Assembly: GCF_017565645.3 (NCBI RefSeq)
Contig: NZ_CP086136.1
Location: 1,874,001 to 1,938,000 of the forward strand
Source of the DNA: Bradyrhizobium barranii subsp. barranii
GTDB taxonomy: Bacteria; Pseudomonadota; Alphaproteobacteria; Rhizobiales; Xanthobacteraceae
Reading direction: 5' to 3'
Length of the DNA: 64,000 bases
A model generated the notes under the pieces. The model had not been told where the DNA came from and did not search any database. It worked only from the letters and a program-made list of their open reading frames with translations. Positions 53,586 through 62,467 of the stretch are shown in pieces. Position 1 is the stretch's first letter. Each line of letters begins with the position of its first letter. The position numbers and the translations under genes are program-made.

Positions 53586-53612
53586 TGTCGGCTCCCGCCG
53601 TTCCCCTTCGTC
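53586..53612 (+). promoter_or_regulatory. ECF-type promoter 2: TGTCGG-N17-CGTC
   Basis: TGTCGG at 53586-53591, a 17-bp spacer and CGTCTTAATT from 53609 lie 26 bp before the SRPBCC start and just after the sigma gene. Confidence 0.75.
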
Positions 53613-53638
53613 TTAATTCCATATCCAGGGAGCCACTC

Positions 53639-54175
53639 ATGCTGAAAGCCATTGCCATCATCGCCGTCGTCCTCGCCGTCGGCATAGCCGCGGTCCTCGT
53701 CTTCGCATTGACAAAGCCCGATATGTTCCGTGTCGAGCGCTCGCTCGCCGTGAAGGCGCCGGCCAATGCGATTTATCCGCACGTTGCCGATTTCCATTTC
53801 TGGATGAGCTGGTCGCCCTATGAGGATCGCGACCCCACCATGAAGCGGACCTTCGGCAGAACCGCGTCAGGCAAGGGCGCGACCTATGCCTGGGACGGCA
53901 ACAATAATGTCGGCGCCGGGCATATGGAGATCCTCGAGGCGAGCATGCCGTCGAAGCTTCGGATCAAGCTCGATTTCGAGCGCCCGTTCGAAGGCCACAA
54001 TACCGCCGAGTTCACCTTTGTGCCGCAAGGCGATGCCACATTGGTCACATGGGCGATGTACGGTCCGGCGCCGTTCATGTCCAAGGTGATGCAGGTGTTC
54101 ATCAACATGGACAACATGATCGGCAAGGACTTCGAGGCCGGCCTCGCCAGCCTGAAGAAGCTCACCGAGAAGTAG
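53639..54175 (+). CDS. Membrane-anchored SRPBCC-family protein
   Basis: A 178-residue protein. The N-terminal helix (AIAIIAVVLAVGIAAVLVFAL) anchors it, and a START/SRPBCC fold follows (FRVERSLAVKAPANAIYPHV, then WSPYEDRDPTMKRTF). Such folds bind hydrophobic ligands. ATG 53639 with AGGGAGCC upstream; longer readings are not needed. It lies after an ECF-type promoter and before a VOC gene (74-bp gap), so it belongs to the sigma regulon. Confidence 0.84.
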   Translation: MLKAIAIIAVVLAVGIAAVLVFALTKPDMFRVERSLAVKAPANAIYPHVADFHFWMSWSPYEDRDPTMKRTFGRTASGKGATYAWDGNNNVGAGHMEILEASMPSKLRIKLDFERPFEGHNTAEFTFVPQGDATLVTWAMYGPAPFMSKVMQVFINMDNMIGKDFEAGLASLKKLTEK

Positions 54176-54248
54176 CAAGGCTTGCTGCCCCAAGGGGCAG
54201 CCAAGGAACTGCCAAGGAATCGCCAAGAAAACGAAGAGGAGAGAAACG

Positions 54249-54662
54249 ATGATCAATGCCTATCTGTTCTATCAGGACACCTGCGAAGCGGCGTTCAACT
54301 TCTACGCCAAGGTTTTGGGCGGCAAGATCGACGCCATGATGCGCTCATCGGAAGCGCCGCCGGACATGCCCGCCGCGCCCGGCCGCGAGAAGATGATCAT
54401 GCATGCGCGGATGTCGTTGCCCGACGGCAGCGTGCTGATGGCCTCCGACGCGCCACCCGAGCATTTTCAGAAAGCCCAGGGCTTTTCGGTCTCGCTCACG
54501 GTCACGGACCCCGCGGATGGCGAGCGCAAGTTCAACGCGCTCGCCGACGGCGGCACCGTCACCATGCCCTTCAGCAAGACGTTCTGGGCCAAGGGCTTTG
54601 GCATGTGCGTCGACAAGTTCGGCATTCCCTGGATGGTGAACTGCCCGGCCGAGGGCATGTGA
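54249..54662 (+). CDS. VOC-family (PhnB-like) protein
   Basis: A 137-residue protein of the glyoxalase/bleomycin-resistance fold with INAYLFYQDTCEAAFNFYAK, MASDAPPEHFQKAQGF and a C-terminal FGMCVDKFGIPWMVNC, like PhnB/3-demethylubiquinone-type VOC proteins. Function unknown; no metal ligand is certain. GAGGAGAGA lies before the ATG. It is the second gene of the SRPBCC operon. ECF42 loci often carry VOC genes. A strong hairpin follows. Confidence 0.84.
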   Translation: MINAYLFYQDTCEAAFNFYAKVLGGKIDAMMRSSEAPPDMPAAPGREKMIMHARMSLPDGSVLMASDAPPEHFQKAQGFSVSLTVTDPADGERKFNALADGGTVTMPFSKTFWAKGFGMCVDKFGIPWMVNCPAEGM

Positions 54663-54695
54663 CGGGCGCGTCGGCCTGATACGCCAAGCCGCGAT

Positions 54696-54721
54696 CCCAC
54701 TCCCGTTGTTACGGGAGTGGG
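54696..54721. terminator. Strong hairpin terminator
   Basis: CCCACTCCCGT / ACGGGAGTGGG form a perfect 11-bp stem with a TGTT loop, 34 bp after the VOC stop and before the convergent lipoprotein gene. Confidence 0.7.
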
Positions 54722-54768
54722 TCACTCATGCCGTCGTCATGTCACACGGCTGTTCGCCGCGTGCTCGC

Positions 54769-55131
54769 TCACCGGAGCGATCCGGTCGCGTCATCGCTTG
54801 GCGGCGGCGATTCAACGCAGCGAGGGCAGATCACGAGTTTCGTGCCAAGCTGCCTGTCGTTCTCCGCCTCGATTTCGTCATGGACCACCCACCACGCCTC
54901 GGAGAACGGGCGCAAGGTGCCGAGCACTCTTTCCCGCTCCTGATTGGGATTGTCCTGCGCAGGCGCCGGGTTCGCGGCGCGCCGCTTTGTGACAGAGGAG
55001 CGGTGAGGGGCCTGGTTCGGATCCCGGCCGAGGCCGTCCCATGCGATCGGTCGGCGCTCCTGCGCCGGCGCCGCCGCGCATCCGAGGAGCGCTGCGCAAA
55101 AAGTGAGCAAGACGAAGCCGTGACGCAGCAT
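54769..55131 (-). CDS. Small lipoprotein-like hypothetical protein
   Basis: A 120-residue protein. The signal region FVLLTFCAALLGCAAAP has a lipobox (L-L-G-C), so it is probably lipidated and periplasmic. A Pro-rich, charged body contains WWVVHDEIEAENDRQLGTK and a CPRC pair. No domain is recognised. It reads convergent to the VOC gene. Confidence 0.65.
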   Translation of the reverse strand: MLRHGFVLLTFCAALLGCAAAPAQERRPIAWDGLGRDPNQAPHRSSVTKRRAANPAPAQDNPNQERERVLGTLRPFSEAWWVVHDEIEAENDRQLGTKLVICPRCVESPPPSDDATGSLR

Positions 55132-55418
55132 GCCGGACCCTTGGTGCGGTACGCGACACGCAAACTCCGCATGCGGAGCCTTGCATCGCGCCGGTTAAAT
55201 GGAACCTAAGGGAAACGACGTGGCCGCCATGGCCCAATATGGAATCGTGCTCTCGCATCACATTGCGAGAGCAGTGAGGCCGCTTCGTGAAATCATGCGG
55301 ATCGCATCGCACAACAACTGGCGAAATATTAGGCTGTAAACTCCACGACAGAATCGCTAATAATTTCTTCATAAATTCTACAAACTGGGGTGGGCGTAAC
55401 TTGGGAAGGGAGCGACCG

Positions 55419-55511
55419 ATGGCAGCGGCGCTACAAATCAATTTTGCACTTTGGGGCATGCTCATCTGCGCGACCTTGGAATTGGCGCAGACCATCCAGA
55501 GGCTCTACTAG
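55419..55511 (+). CDS. Very small hydrophobic protein (30 aa)
   Basis: ATG 55419 to the stop ending at 55511 gives MAAALQINFALWGMLICA followed by TLELAQTIQRLY. A strong GGGAAGGGAG site is upstream, which decides this start. The centre is hydrophobic, enough for one membrane helix. No function is known. The 55132-55418 gap upstream is AT-rich near 55340-55380 and holds no other gene I can support. Confidence 0.5.
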   Translation: MAAALQINFALWGMLICATLELAQTIQRLY

Positions 55512-55559
55512 GCCCGACGAAATGCGTGACCGGCGCAATTTCGCCGTCGCGCTTGCCTG

Positions 55560-55904
55560 CTAGCTCACCAGCAACGCGATGAGCGTGAAGCTGACGCTCG
55601 CGATCACGATCATCGAGAGGATGTAGTTGCGCGGCCGTGCCGTTCGCGCACGCTGCGGTCTCCGCCGCTGGAGTGGCTCGCTCGCCTGCCATGCGAGCTC
55701 CGACGGCGCGAGCGCAGCCTCTGCGCCCGAGCCGATATATTTCACATAGAGCTCGAGCAGCCGCAGCTCGGACGGCAGGTCCATCAGGCCCTCGCGGTGG
55801 CGCCGCGACAGCAATTCGAATTCGACGGTTTCCTGGGAGCTCAACTGGCCAAGGACAATGCGTCCCTGGTCCGACAGGCGGTAGTGAAAATCGATGGGCT
55901 GCAC
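55560..55904 (-). CDS. C-terminally anchored hypothetical membrane protein
   Basis: A 114-residue protein. The soluble N-terminal part (IDFHYRLSDQGRIVLGQLSS, LLSRRHREGLMDLPSEL) precedes a basic linker (PLQRRRPQRARTARPR) and one C-terminal helix (YILSMIVIASVSFTLIALLV). The topology is tail-anchored. Its start is only about 30 bp from the IS110 element, which may have removed its natural promoter or N-terminus. Function unknown. Confidence 0.6.
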   Translation of the reverse strand: MQPIDFHYRLSDQGRIVLGQLSSQETVEFELLSRRHREGLMDLPSELRLLELYVKYIGSGAEAALAPSELAWQASEPLQRRRPQRARTARPRNYILSMIVIASVSFTLIALLVS

Positions 55905-55933
55905 GGCCTGCGACCGGTTTGAAAATGTGCTGG

Positions 55934-57300
55934 TGTGGACGGCCTCTCATCCCCACGGTTCTATGGCGCTCCGGCGTCATAGCTAGATGAGAGGAAAGTC
56001 TGATGAATCTTCCCATTCGTATCGGTATGGATACTTCCAAGTCGGTCTTCCAGCTTCACGGTGTTGACGAGAACGAGGCGGTAGTTGTCCGGCGGCAGTT
56101 TCGGCGAGCCGAGATGATCCGCTACTTCGAGCGCCTTCCGCCGGTCCTCGTCGCCATCGAGTCCTGCGGCAGTTCGCATCACTGGGCGCGCCTGCTGCAG
56201 TCGTTTGGTCATGAAGTGAAGCTGATCCCGCCCCCAATATGTGAAGGCTTTCGTAAAGCGCGGCAAGAACGACGCGGCCGATGCCGAGGCGCTGTGCGAG
56301 GCGGTCACCCGGCCGAGTATGCGGTTTGTACCGGTGAAGTCAAAAGAACGGCAAGCGGCCTGCATGTTGATGACCGTGCGGGAACGCCTGGTCAGCGTGA
56401 AGTCCCAGCTTTCTAATGCCTTCAGGAGTTATGCGGCTGAGTTTGGCATCGTTGGCCCCGCCGGTCGGCAGAACGTCACGGCTCTTATCAAGCGGGTGCT
56501 CGAGGATGACAACTTACCGGAAATGGCGCGGGATCTCTTCCGCCTTCAAGCGGAGGAGTATGCCGCGGTCGAAGCCCGCCTGGCAAAGATCGAAGCCAAG
56601 CTGATGAAGTGGCATCGTGAGGATGATGTCAGCAGGCGGATCGCGACGATTCCCGGCGTCGGTCCGATTGGGTCGTCCATGCTAAGCATGAAGGCGCCCC
56701 CGCCGGAGACGTTCAGATCAGGCCGCGACTTCGCGGCTTGGCTCGGACTGACACCCAAGGATCACTCAACTGGCGGCCGGCAACGATATGGCGGTATCAC
56801 AAAGGCCGGAGATTCAATGCTCCGATCGACGTTGATTGTCGGCGCGACTGCGCTGCTGAGGCACATTCGAAAGGGCCGTCATAAGCCGACACCCTGGCTC
56901 ACTTCGCTGCTGGAGCGAAAGCCGCCGAAGTTGGTCGCGGTGGCCTTAGCCAACAAGTTCGCCCGTATCGCCTGGCGCTTGATGATATCGGGTGGCGTGT
57001 ACAACCGGCCGGTAGCCGCCATGCCCATCTGATCTGAACTCGGTGTACCGGTCGAGATTGCTCGCCGGATAACCCACGAACTTGCAGGACGCAGTAGATG
57101 GAAGGTGGACCGATCGGTCGATACGCGCGAGCTTCCGTAGATTACACTGGCATCACGAATGTCGCCTATGTGCTTGGAGCGTGCGTAGCGAACACCATCT
57201 TGGCCAGCGGGCTTTGTCCGCGCAAACAGGCCGGACATCTGATAGCAAGCGATCTGGCCAGAAGTCTGCTATAATCCTGACAAGCGGGGGGCCGTCCACA
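55934..57300 (+). mobile_element. IS110-family insertion sequence with frameshifted transposase
   Basis: TGTGGACGGCC at 55934-55944 and its exact reverse complement at 57290-57300 enclose an IS110 (IS1111-like) transposase gene plus about 260 bp of noncoding 3' DNA (57033-57289). IS110 elements lack classical inverted repeats, but IS1111 members have short subterminal ones. True tips may lie a few bases outside. Confidence 0.7.
56003..57032 (+). pseudogene. IS110-family DEDD transposase, one-base frameshift
   Basis: Frame 1 from ATG 56003 has RIGMDTSKSVFQLHG (first Asp), VAIESCGSSHHW (Glu), then runs to KLIPPP. A five-C run at about 56230-56234 has one base too many. Removing it joins to the second frame with YVKAFVKRGKNDAADAEALC (Asp pair) and the C-terminal transposase_20 domain with IPGVGPIGSSML and FAAWLGLTPKDHS. 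Without correction the product is split. The rest is intact to 57032, so the change is recent or a base-call error. Confidence 0.82.
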
Positions 57301-57566
57301 TCTGTAATCTTGAAAAAGCGAAACCATCCTAGTCTGTGACCATTGCTGAGATTATGACGGCCCTGCAGCCATCGTGACCCGAGCGGCCTCAATCTGGACG
57401 GGACCATCATAGATGGTCGGGAAGAGCCGCAAACCGCGTAAATTGGGCAGGCATTGCCAAGCGGTTGAGCGGATTTCGTGTCCGGATCGTCGTAATTTTG
57501 CAAAACTGCCTAATCGCCGGACAGCGGCGGATGCAACCGGTCACATCGCTGGCGGGCGCCTGTTGC
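57301..57566. other. Intergenic region, no supported gene
   Basis: This lies between the IS110 right end and the convergent 57567 gene. A small GACCATC/GATGGTC hairpin is near 57402-57418. No coding features, RNA gene or promoter were recognised. Confidence 0.5.
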
Positions 57567-58004
57567 TCAGCGGCAGCGCGGATAGATCGCCGCAAGGTCG
57601 CGGCCCTTCAGCAAAAGCAATCTGGACGAGAGGCCACCGTGCCGGCTGATCCAGTCGCGCACCGGGCCGGGATAGGCCTGCAGCACCGCGTCGGAGGCTT
57701 CGGGCTCGGCATAAAAACGCCCACGCCGGTCGACCGAACGCGCCGCGTGGAAGCCGAGTACCGCGCGTTTGGTGACGCAGATGCGCTCGCCCGGCACGAT
57801 GCTGAGCACCAGCGTGCAGGCGGACAGGCACGGACCGTCGATCACCACGCGCTCGCCGCTCTCGCGCACCTGCTCGAACAGGTCGAGGAACGGCCCGACC
57901 TGTCCGCCGGGCGACTGGATGATGCGGATTTCGGCCATGGCGGGGGTAGTGGTAAAGAGCGCAGATGCGAGCATCCAGGCACCCACAAAGAACATGCGTC
58001 GCAT
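57567..58004 (-). CDS. Periplasmic Clp-fold-like hypothetical protein (COG3904 type)
   Basis: A 145-residue exported protein from ATG 58004. Signal peptide residues 1-24 end TPAMAE. RIIQSPGGQVGPFLDLF and VVIDGPCLSACTLVL hold a Gly-Gly and a Ser in the position of Clp-type proteases, and LGFHAAR has the His. Such COG3904-like periplasmic proteins are common in Bradyrhizobium; peptidase activity is unproven. ATG 58004 is preferred to longer readings. Confidence 0.65.
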   Translation of the reverse strand: MRRMFFVGAWMLASALFTTTPAMAEIRIIQSPGGQVGPFLDLFEQVRESGERVVIDGPCLSACTLVLSIVPGERICVTKRAVLGFHAARSVDRRGRFYAEPEASDAVLQAYPGPVRDWISRHGGLSSRLLLLKGRDLAAIYPRCR

Positions 58005-58027
58005 GGAGCACTCCACTAACTCGATCC

Positions 58028-58121
58028 CGTAGGGTGGGCAAAGCGTAGCGTGCCCACCAATGGCATCGCAAATCTGGAGGGAAGGTGGGCGCGGCGCTTG
58101 CGCGCCTTTGCCCACCCTACG
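58028..58121. repeat. GGTGGGC-type palindromic repeat
   Basis: CGTAGGGTGGGCAAAG (58028-58043) and CTTTGCCCACCCTACG (58106-58121) form a perfect 16-bp inverted repeat around GCGTAGCGTGCCCACC-type sequence. It is a typical dispersed rhizobial element. Confidence 0.8.
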
Positions 58122-58125
58122 ACGT

Positions 58126-58914
58126 TCACCCGTTCCGCCGTTCGCCGCGCAGCGTCGGCAGGCCGATGCCAGCCGCATCGAAGCCGCCATCGACGGCCAA
58201 AATTTGGCCGGTGATGTAGCTCGATCGTTCCGAGCACAGGAAATAGATCGCTTCGGCGAGTTCCTCCTCCAGGCCGTAGCGGTTGAGCGGAATGGCGTCG
58301 TGATAGTCGGCGCGGATCTCCCTGCTGTGCACCTGCTTCGCCATCGCGGTGTCGACCGGCCCCGGCGCGACTGCGTTGACGCGGATGTTGAGCGAGGCGA
58401 GCTCGACCGCGAGCTGCTTGGTCAGGTGCGCAAGGCCCGCCTTGCTGGTGCCATAGGCCGAACGCAGGGTCGAGGCGCGCACCGCCGAGATCGAGGTGAC
58501 GTTGACGATGGCGCCGCCGCCTTGCTCGCGCATCAGCGGCGCGGCCGCCTTGGTGCACAGGAACGGGCCGGTGAGATTGACCGCCATGATCCTGTTCCAA
58601 TCGGCGTCGCTGGTCTCCAGCACTGGCGCGAACACAGCGACGCCGGCGTTGTTGACGAGAGCATCGAGCCGACCGAAGCGGCTCATGACCGCCGCCATTG
58701 CAGCTCCCACGGCGGCCGCGTCGGACACGTCGCAGGTGATTGCCAGCGTGTTATCGGGATTCTTCAGGGCCGCCGCCGCGCCCGTCTGCAGCTCCCCCTC
58801 GATATCGAGCAGCGCGACGCGCCACCCTTCGGCCAGGAATTTCTTGGCCGTCGCCAGCCCGATGCCTCGCGCGGCTCCGGTGACGAGGGCGACGTTTTGT
58901 GGGGCCTGCGGCAT
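58126..58914 (-). CDS. Short-chain dehydrogenase/reductase
   Basis: A 262-residue classical SDR. VALVTGAARGIGLATAKKF is the cofactor site, NNAGVAVFAP and INVxSI-like VNVTSISAVRAS hold the Ser, YGTSKAGLAHL the Tyr-Lys pair, and the end ITGQILAVDGGFDAAG is typical. Probably NAD(P)-dependent alcohol/ketone interconversion. It is divergent from the cupin gene at 59004 (89-bp gap). Confidence 0.86.
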   Translation of the reverse strand: MPQAPQNVALVTGAARGIGLATAKKFLAEGWRVALLDIEGELQTGAAAALKNPDNTLAITCDVSDAAAVGAAMAAVMSRFGRLDALVNNAGVAVFAPVLETSDADWNRIMAVNLTGPFLCTKAAAPLMREQGGGAIVNVTSISAVRASTLRSAYGTSKAGLAHLTKQLAVELASLNIRVNAVAPGPVDTAMAKQVHSREIRADYHDAIPLNRYGLEEELAEAIYFLCSERSSYITGQILAVDGGFDAAGIGLPTLRGERRNG

Positions 58915-59003
58915 TTGCTAATCTGTCCTGTGTTCGAAAGGGGCGCGCACGAGCGCCGGCTCCTTTTACTTCGCTTTCGTCCCGGCAAGAAGGGCTCCAG
59001 GCC

Positions 59004-59381
59004 ATGCTCATCGATCCCAGCACGATCCCGCTCGAGGACTGGCGGCCAGGTGTGAAGACCCGCATGGTCACATCCGCGCGCAACGGCGCGACCGCGCTCT
59101 GCATCTTCGAGCAATGGGTCGATCCCGGCGCCGGCGCGCCGACGCACAGCCACACGGTCGAGGAGGTGCTCACCGTGCGGGCGGGCGAGGCGGAGATGTG
59201 GATCGAAGCCCGGCGTATCACGGTGACGGCCGGACAGGCGCTGCTGGTTCCCGCCGGACGCAAGCACGGTTTTCGCAATTCGGGAGCGACCATGCTGCAT
59301 GTCCATGCGGTGTTGGCCTCGCCGGTCTTCGAGATGCTGCCGGAAGGGGCGAGTGAAGCAACGCGACGCTGGGAGCGGTAG
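59004..59381 (+). CDS. Small cupin-domain protein
   Basis: A 125-residue single-domain cupin from ATG 59004. Motif 1 is in PGAGAPTHSHTVEEVLTVRAG (metal His-x-His and Glu in outline) and motif 2 in LVPAGRKHGFRNSG (His). The metal-site residues are present, so dioxygenase, isomerase or binding roles are possible. It is divergent from the SDR gene, a possible functional pair. Substrate unknown. Confidence 0.8.
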   Translation: MLIDPSTIPLEDWRPGVKTRMVTSARNGATALCIFEQWVDPGAGAPTHSHTVEEVLTVRAGEAEMWIEARRITVTAGQALLVPAGRKHGFRNSGATMLHVHAVLASPVFEMLPEGASEATRRWER

Positions 59382-59405
59382 GATAAGGACGTCGGTCTCT
59401 CTCAC

Positions 59406-59454
59406 CGTCACCCCAGAGTGGCCGCTTCTTCAGCGGCCCTCGAAGGATGACGGC
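59406..59454. repeat. REP-like hairpin repeat
   Basis: CCGTCACCCC ... GGATGACGG arms surround a GGCCGCT/AGCGGCC hairpin between the cupin and chemoreceptor genes. It may also act as a terminator. Confidence 0.5.
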
Positions 59455-59474
59455 GATCGTGATAAAGCGAGAAC

Positions 59475-61166
59475 TTACGCCAGCTCCGCCGATGCGCGCT
59501 GCATGTTCGACGACATGTCGGAGGTCACGATGCTCTGCTCCTCGACTGCGGCTGCGGTGGAGGCGATGAACTCGTTGACGCCGGCGATCGCGGCCTTGAT
59601 CGCGGTGAGCGAGCTCGCAACGTCGCCCGAGATGGTGTTCAGCGCGTCGATTTCGGAGGTAATCGTGTCGGTGGCCTGCTTGGCCTGGCTGGCGAGGTTC
59701 TTCACCTCGGAGGCGACCACGGCAAAGCCGCGGCCCGCTTCGCCCGCCCGCGCCGATTCGATCGTGGCGTTGAGCGCAAGCAGGTTGATCTGACTGGTGA
59801 TGCCCGAAATCATCTCAACGATGCCGCTCATGGCCTGGGCCGCTGCAGTCAACTTCTGAGCCTGACCGTCCGCGGACTCGACCCTGGTGGTCGCGACCTT
59901 GGAGGTCTCGCGCGATTTCGCCATGGTCTCGGAGATCTCGCGGATCGAGGCGCTCATCTGCTCGCTGCCGGCCGCGACCGCCTCGATCAGCCCGCGCGCA
60001 TTGTCGGCCTTCTTGCGGCCGATCGCCTGCGCGGTGATGTCGGTGGCGTATTTCACCACCTTGTAGGGTTTTCCGTTGAGATCCAGAATCGGATTGTAGG
60101 ACGCCTGGATCCAGATTTCGCGGCCGCCCTTGGCGATCCGCCTGTATTCGGCGGCCTGGTATTCGCCGCGGTTGAGCGTCTGCCAGAACTGGCGATAGGC
60201 AGCCGAATTCCTCTCGTTCGGCTCGACGAACATGGAATGGTGCTGGCCCTTGATCTCGGCCAGCGAATAGCCCACCGCCTTGAGAAAATTCTCGTTGGCG
60301 GTTCGGATCGTGCCGTCCATGTTGAACTCGATCACCGCCTGCGACTTCTGGATCGCGGCGAGCTGGCCGTCATTGTCGGCGGCCTTCATCTTCTGCGCGG
60401 TGATGTCGGTTGCGAACTTCACCACCTTGAACGGCTTGCCGGTCTCGTCGAGGATCGGGTTGTAGGTCGCGAGAATCCAGATCTCCTTAGCCCCCTTGCC
60501 GAGCCGCTTGTATTCGGCCGCCTCGAACTCGCCGCGGTTCAGCCTGGCCCAGAACGCGGCATAGGCCGAGCTCACGCGGTCCTCGGGCGTCACGAACATG
60601 CTGTGATGCTTGCCCCTGATCTCGTCGAGCGAATAGCCCATCGCGCCCAGGAAGTTCTCGTTGGCGGTGACGATGGTTCCGTCCATGTTGAACTCGATCA
60701 CGGCCTGCGCGCGGTTGATCGCGGCGATCTTGCCGGAGTCTTCCATGGTCTTGATCTTGTACGCCGTGATGTCGGTGGCGAACTTGATGAAGCTGACCAC
60801 CTTGCCGTTCTTGTCCAGCAGCGGGGCGTAGGAGGCATGAACCCAGACTTCCTTGCCGTTCTTGCCGAAGCGCTTGTATTGCGTGGTCTGGAATTCGCCG
60901 CGGTTCAGGCTGGCCCAGAAGTCGCGGTAGCGGGCGCTCTCGCGCTCAGTCGGGCTGACGAAAATGCTGTGATGCTTGCCCTTGATCTCGGCGAGCGAAT
61001 AGCCGCTCATTTTCAGAAGGTTCTCGTTGGCATCGAGGATGGTGCCATCGAGATCGAATTCGATGACGGCCTGCGAGCGATCAAGGGCGTCGACTTCTGC
61101 GAGCGCGTGCTGGACTTTGGCCTTGCTGTTGAAATTGAACACTTGAAGGTCCCCGGAATGGTTCAA
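59475..61166 (-). CDS. Soluble chemoreceptor with three tandem PAS domains
   Basis: A 563-residue protein without membrane helices. PAS 1 (about 25-140), PAS 2 (150-262) and PAS 3 (272-385) are near repeats, each with a GTI-x-ANENxL core, a GYSLxEIKGxHHSxFV helix and [11 protein letters not shown] end. An MCP signalling domain follows (about 390-563) with the hairpin tip [20 protein letters not shown]. The duplicated PAS with conserved HHS suggests heme or flavin-type redox sensing (inference). It ends ASAELA. Partners CheA/CheW are elsewhere. Confidence 0.87.
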   Translation of the reverse strand: MNHSGDLQVFNFNSKAKVQHALAEVDALDRSQAVIEFDLDGTILDANENLLKMSGYSLAEIKGKHHSIFVSPTERESARYRDFWASLNRGEFQTTQYKRFGKNGKEVWVHASYAPLLDKNGKVVSFIKFATDITAYKIKTMEDSGKIAAINRAQAVIEFNMDGTIVTANENFLGAMGYSLDEIRGKHHSMFVTPEDRVSSAYAAFWARLNRGEFEAAEYKRLGKGAKEIWILATYNPILDETGKPFKVVKFATDITAQKMKAADNDGQLAAIQKSQAVIEFNMDGTIRTANENFLKAVGYSLAEIKGQHHSMFVEPNERNSAAYRQFWQTLNRGEYQAAEYRRIAKGGREIWIQASYNPILDLNGKPYKVVKYATDITAQAIGRKKADNARGLIEAVAAGSEQMSASIREISETMAKSRETSKVATTRVESADGQAQKLTAAAQAMSGIVEMISGITSQINLLALNATIESARAGEAGRGFAVVASEVKNLASQAKQATDTITSEIDALNTISGDVASSLTAIKAAIAGVNEFIASTAAAVEEQSIVTSDMSSNMQRASAELA

Positions 61167-61461
61167 CTATGCGTCGGCCGGGCTGCAATTGGCCTTCCCG
61201 AAAAAGTTGCATGCACGCGTTGATCAACTGTAAACCCTTGCAGCAAGCTGCGTGGTCTCCGTGGTTCCGCGTGCGCCGGCCATGTTGTTCTGCTTTCGAA
61301 GATTCTCGTCCTATATGCACGGCGGTGGACATAGTCGGTCCGTAGTCGTACGGACCCGCCTCGCGATAATTTCGCATCGTCCCTGTTGAAGTTCGGCAAG
61401 CAATGTCGGGGCACGCGTTCGTGCATCGTCTTCAAGAGGATCTTCTCCGCGGAGACCATCA

Positions 61462-61827
61462 ATGCCTGACGACCGCGAGCGCCTGATTCGAGACCTCTTC
61501 GCAGCCTATCTCGGCAACGACCGGCAACGGGTCGCCGACGCACTGGCCGACGATTTCCGCTTCACCAGTCCGTTCGACGACGACCTCGACAAGGCGGCCT
61601 ATTTCGAGCGCTGCTGGAAGGACACCGGCTGGATCGCGCGACACGACATCGAGCGGATTTTCGTCCGGGGCGACGAGGCCTTCGTCACCTATCTCTGTCT
61701 GGCGAAAGATGGCAGGAGCTTTCGCAACACGGAGTTCTTCACCTTTGCCGGTGGCGAGGTCAGCCGCATCGACGTCTATTTCGGCGCGGCCCGGACGGAT
61801 GGGCGTTTCCTGCCACAGCCGCGCTAG
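61462..61827 (+). CDS. SnoaL-like (NTF2-fold) protein
   Basis: A 121-residue protein: RERLIRDLFAAYLGNDR, then LADDFRFTSPFDDDLDKAAY, WIARHDIERIFVRGDEAFV and SRIDVYFGAART. The pattern is that of small NTF2-like polyketide-cyclase/SnoaL proteins. The ATG at 61462 has CGGAGACC upstream. The 61167-61461 gap before it shows no gene. It sits 39 bp before an ECF-type promoter and is not itself under an obvious copy. Confidence 0.78.
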   Translation: MPDDRERLIRDLFAAYLGNDRQRVADALADDFRFTSPFDDDLDKAAYFERCWKDTGWIARHDIERIFVRGDEAFVTYLCLAKDGRSFRNTEFFTFAGGEVSRIDVYFGAARTDGRFLPQPR

Positions 61828-61866
61828 CGGCCGGCGCAATGACCTCCGGAATAATTTTCATCACCC

Positions 61867-61893
61867 TGTCGGTTCCGTAAAGGTTGGTTCGTC
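61867..61893 (+). promoter_or_regulatory. ECF-type promoter 3: TGTCGG-N17-CGTC
   Basis: TGTCGG at 61867-61872, a 17-bp spacer and CGTCTTAGAG from 61890, identical in form to promoters at 51836 and 53586. It lies about 100 bp before the second YCII gene. Confidence 0.75.
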
Positions 61894-61993
61894 TTAGAGG
61901 TAAGGGTGGGCGGCCCGGGCCGCCGCTCCCGTCCTTCCGGGGGTGGCGCCGCGCCGCGCAAACCCGAAACGACAAAGCAAACAAGGACTGCTC

Positions 61994-62467
61994 ATGCGAT
62001 TCATGATGCTGATGATTCCGCTCGGCTACGAGACCGCGCCGCCGGACGTGCAACTCGATCCCGAACGCGTCGCCGCGATGATGCGCTACAACGAGGCGCT
62101 GAAGGATGCCGGCGTGCTGATCACGCTCGACGGCCTTCACCCGCCGTCGATGGGCGCGCGCGTCTCGTTCGCGACCGGCGCGCCCATCGTGACCGACGGC
62201 CCCTTCGCCGAAGCCAAGGAAGTTCTGGGCGGCTACTGGATGATCGAGGTTGCCTCGCGCGAGGAGGCGATCGCCTGGGCGAAGAAGTGCCCGGCCTCCG
62301 CCAATGAAGTCATCGAGATCCGGCAGGTGCAGGAGATGGCCGACTTTCCGCCGGAGGTGCAGGCAGCCGCCGCCGGTTTCGACGATCTGAAGACGCAGCC
62401 GAGACGGCCGCGGATCAATTCGCGGCTCGTCAATCCATCATCCATCAACAAAGGAGAGAACCAATGA
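61994..62467 (+). CDS. YCII/DGPF-domain protein, second locus
   Basis: A 157-residue YCII-type protein with MRFMMLMIPLGYETAPPDVQ, TDGPFAEAKEVLGGYWMIEV (DGPF motif), and a C-terminal extension rich in charged residues. ATG 61994 is used. It overlaps the next gene by 4 bp. The ECF-type promoter at 61867 links it to the sigma factor 9 kb upstream. Confidence 0.85.
   Translation: MRFMMLMIPLGYETAPPDVQLDPERVAAMMRYNEALKDAGVLITLDGLHPPSMGARVSFATGAPIVTDGPFAEAKEVLGGYWMIEVASREEAIAWAKKCPASANEVIEIRQVQEMADFPPEVQAAAAGFDDLKTQPRRPRINSRLVNPSSINKGENQ

Noticed and set aside
57301..57566. tRNA-like or small RNA gene after the IS110 element
   Set aside because: No cloverleaf or terminator pairing could be built; only a 7-bp hairpin.
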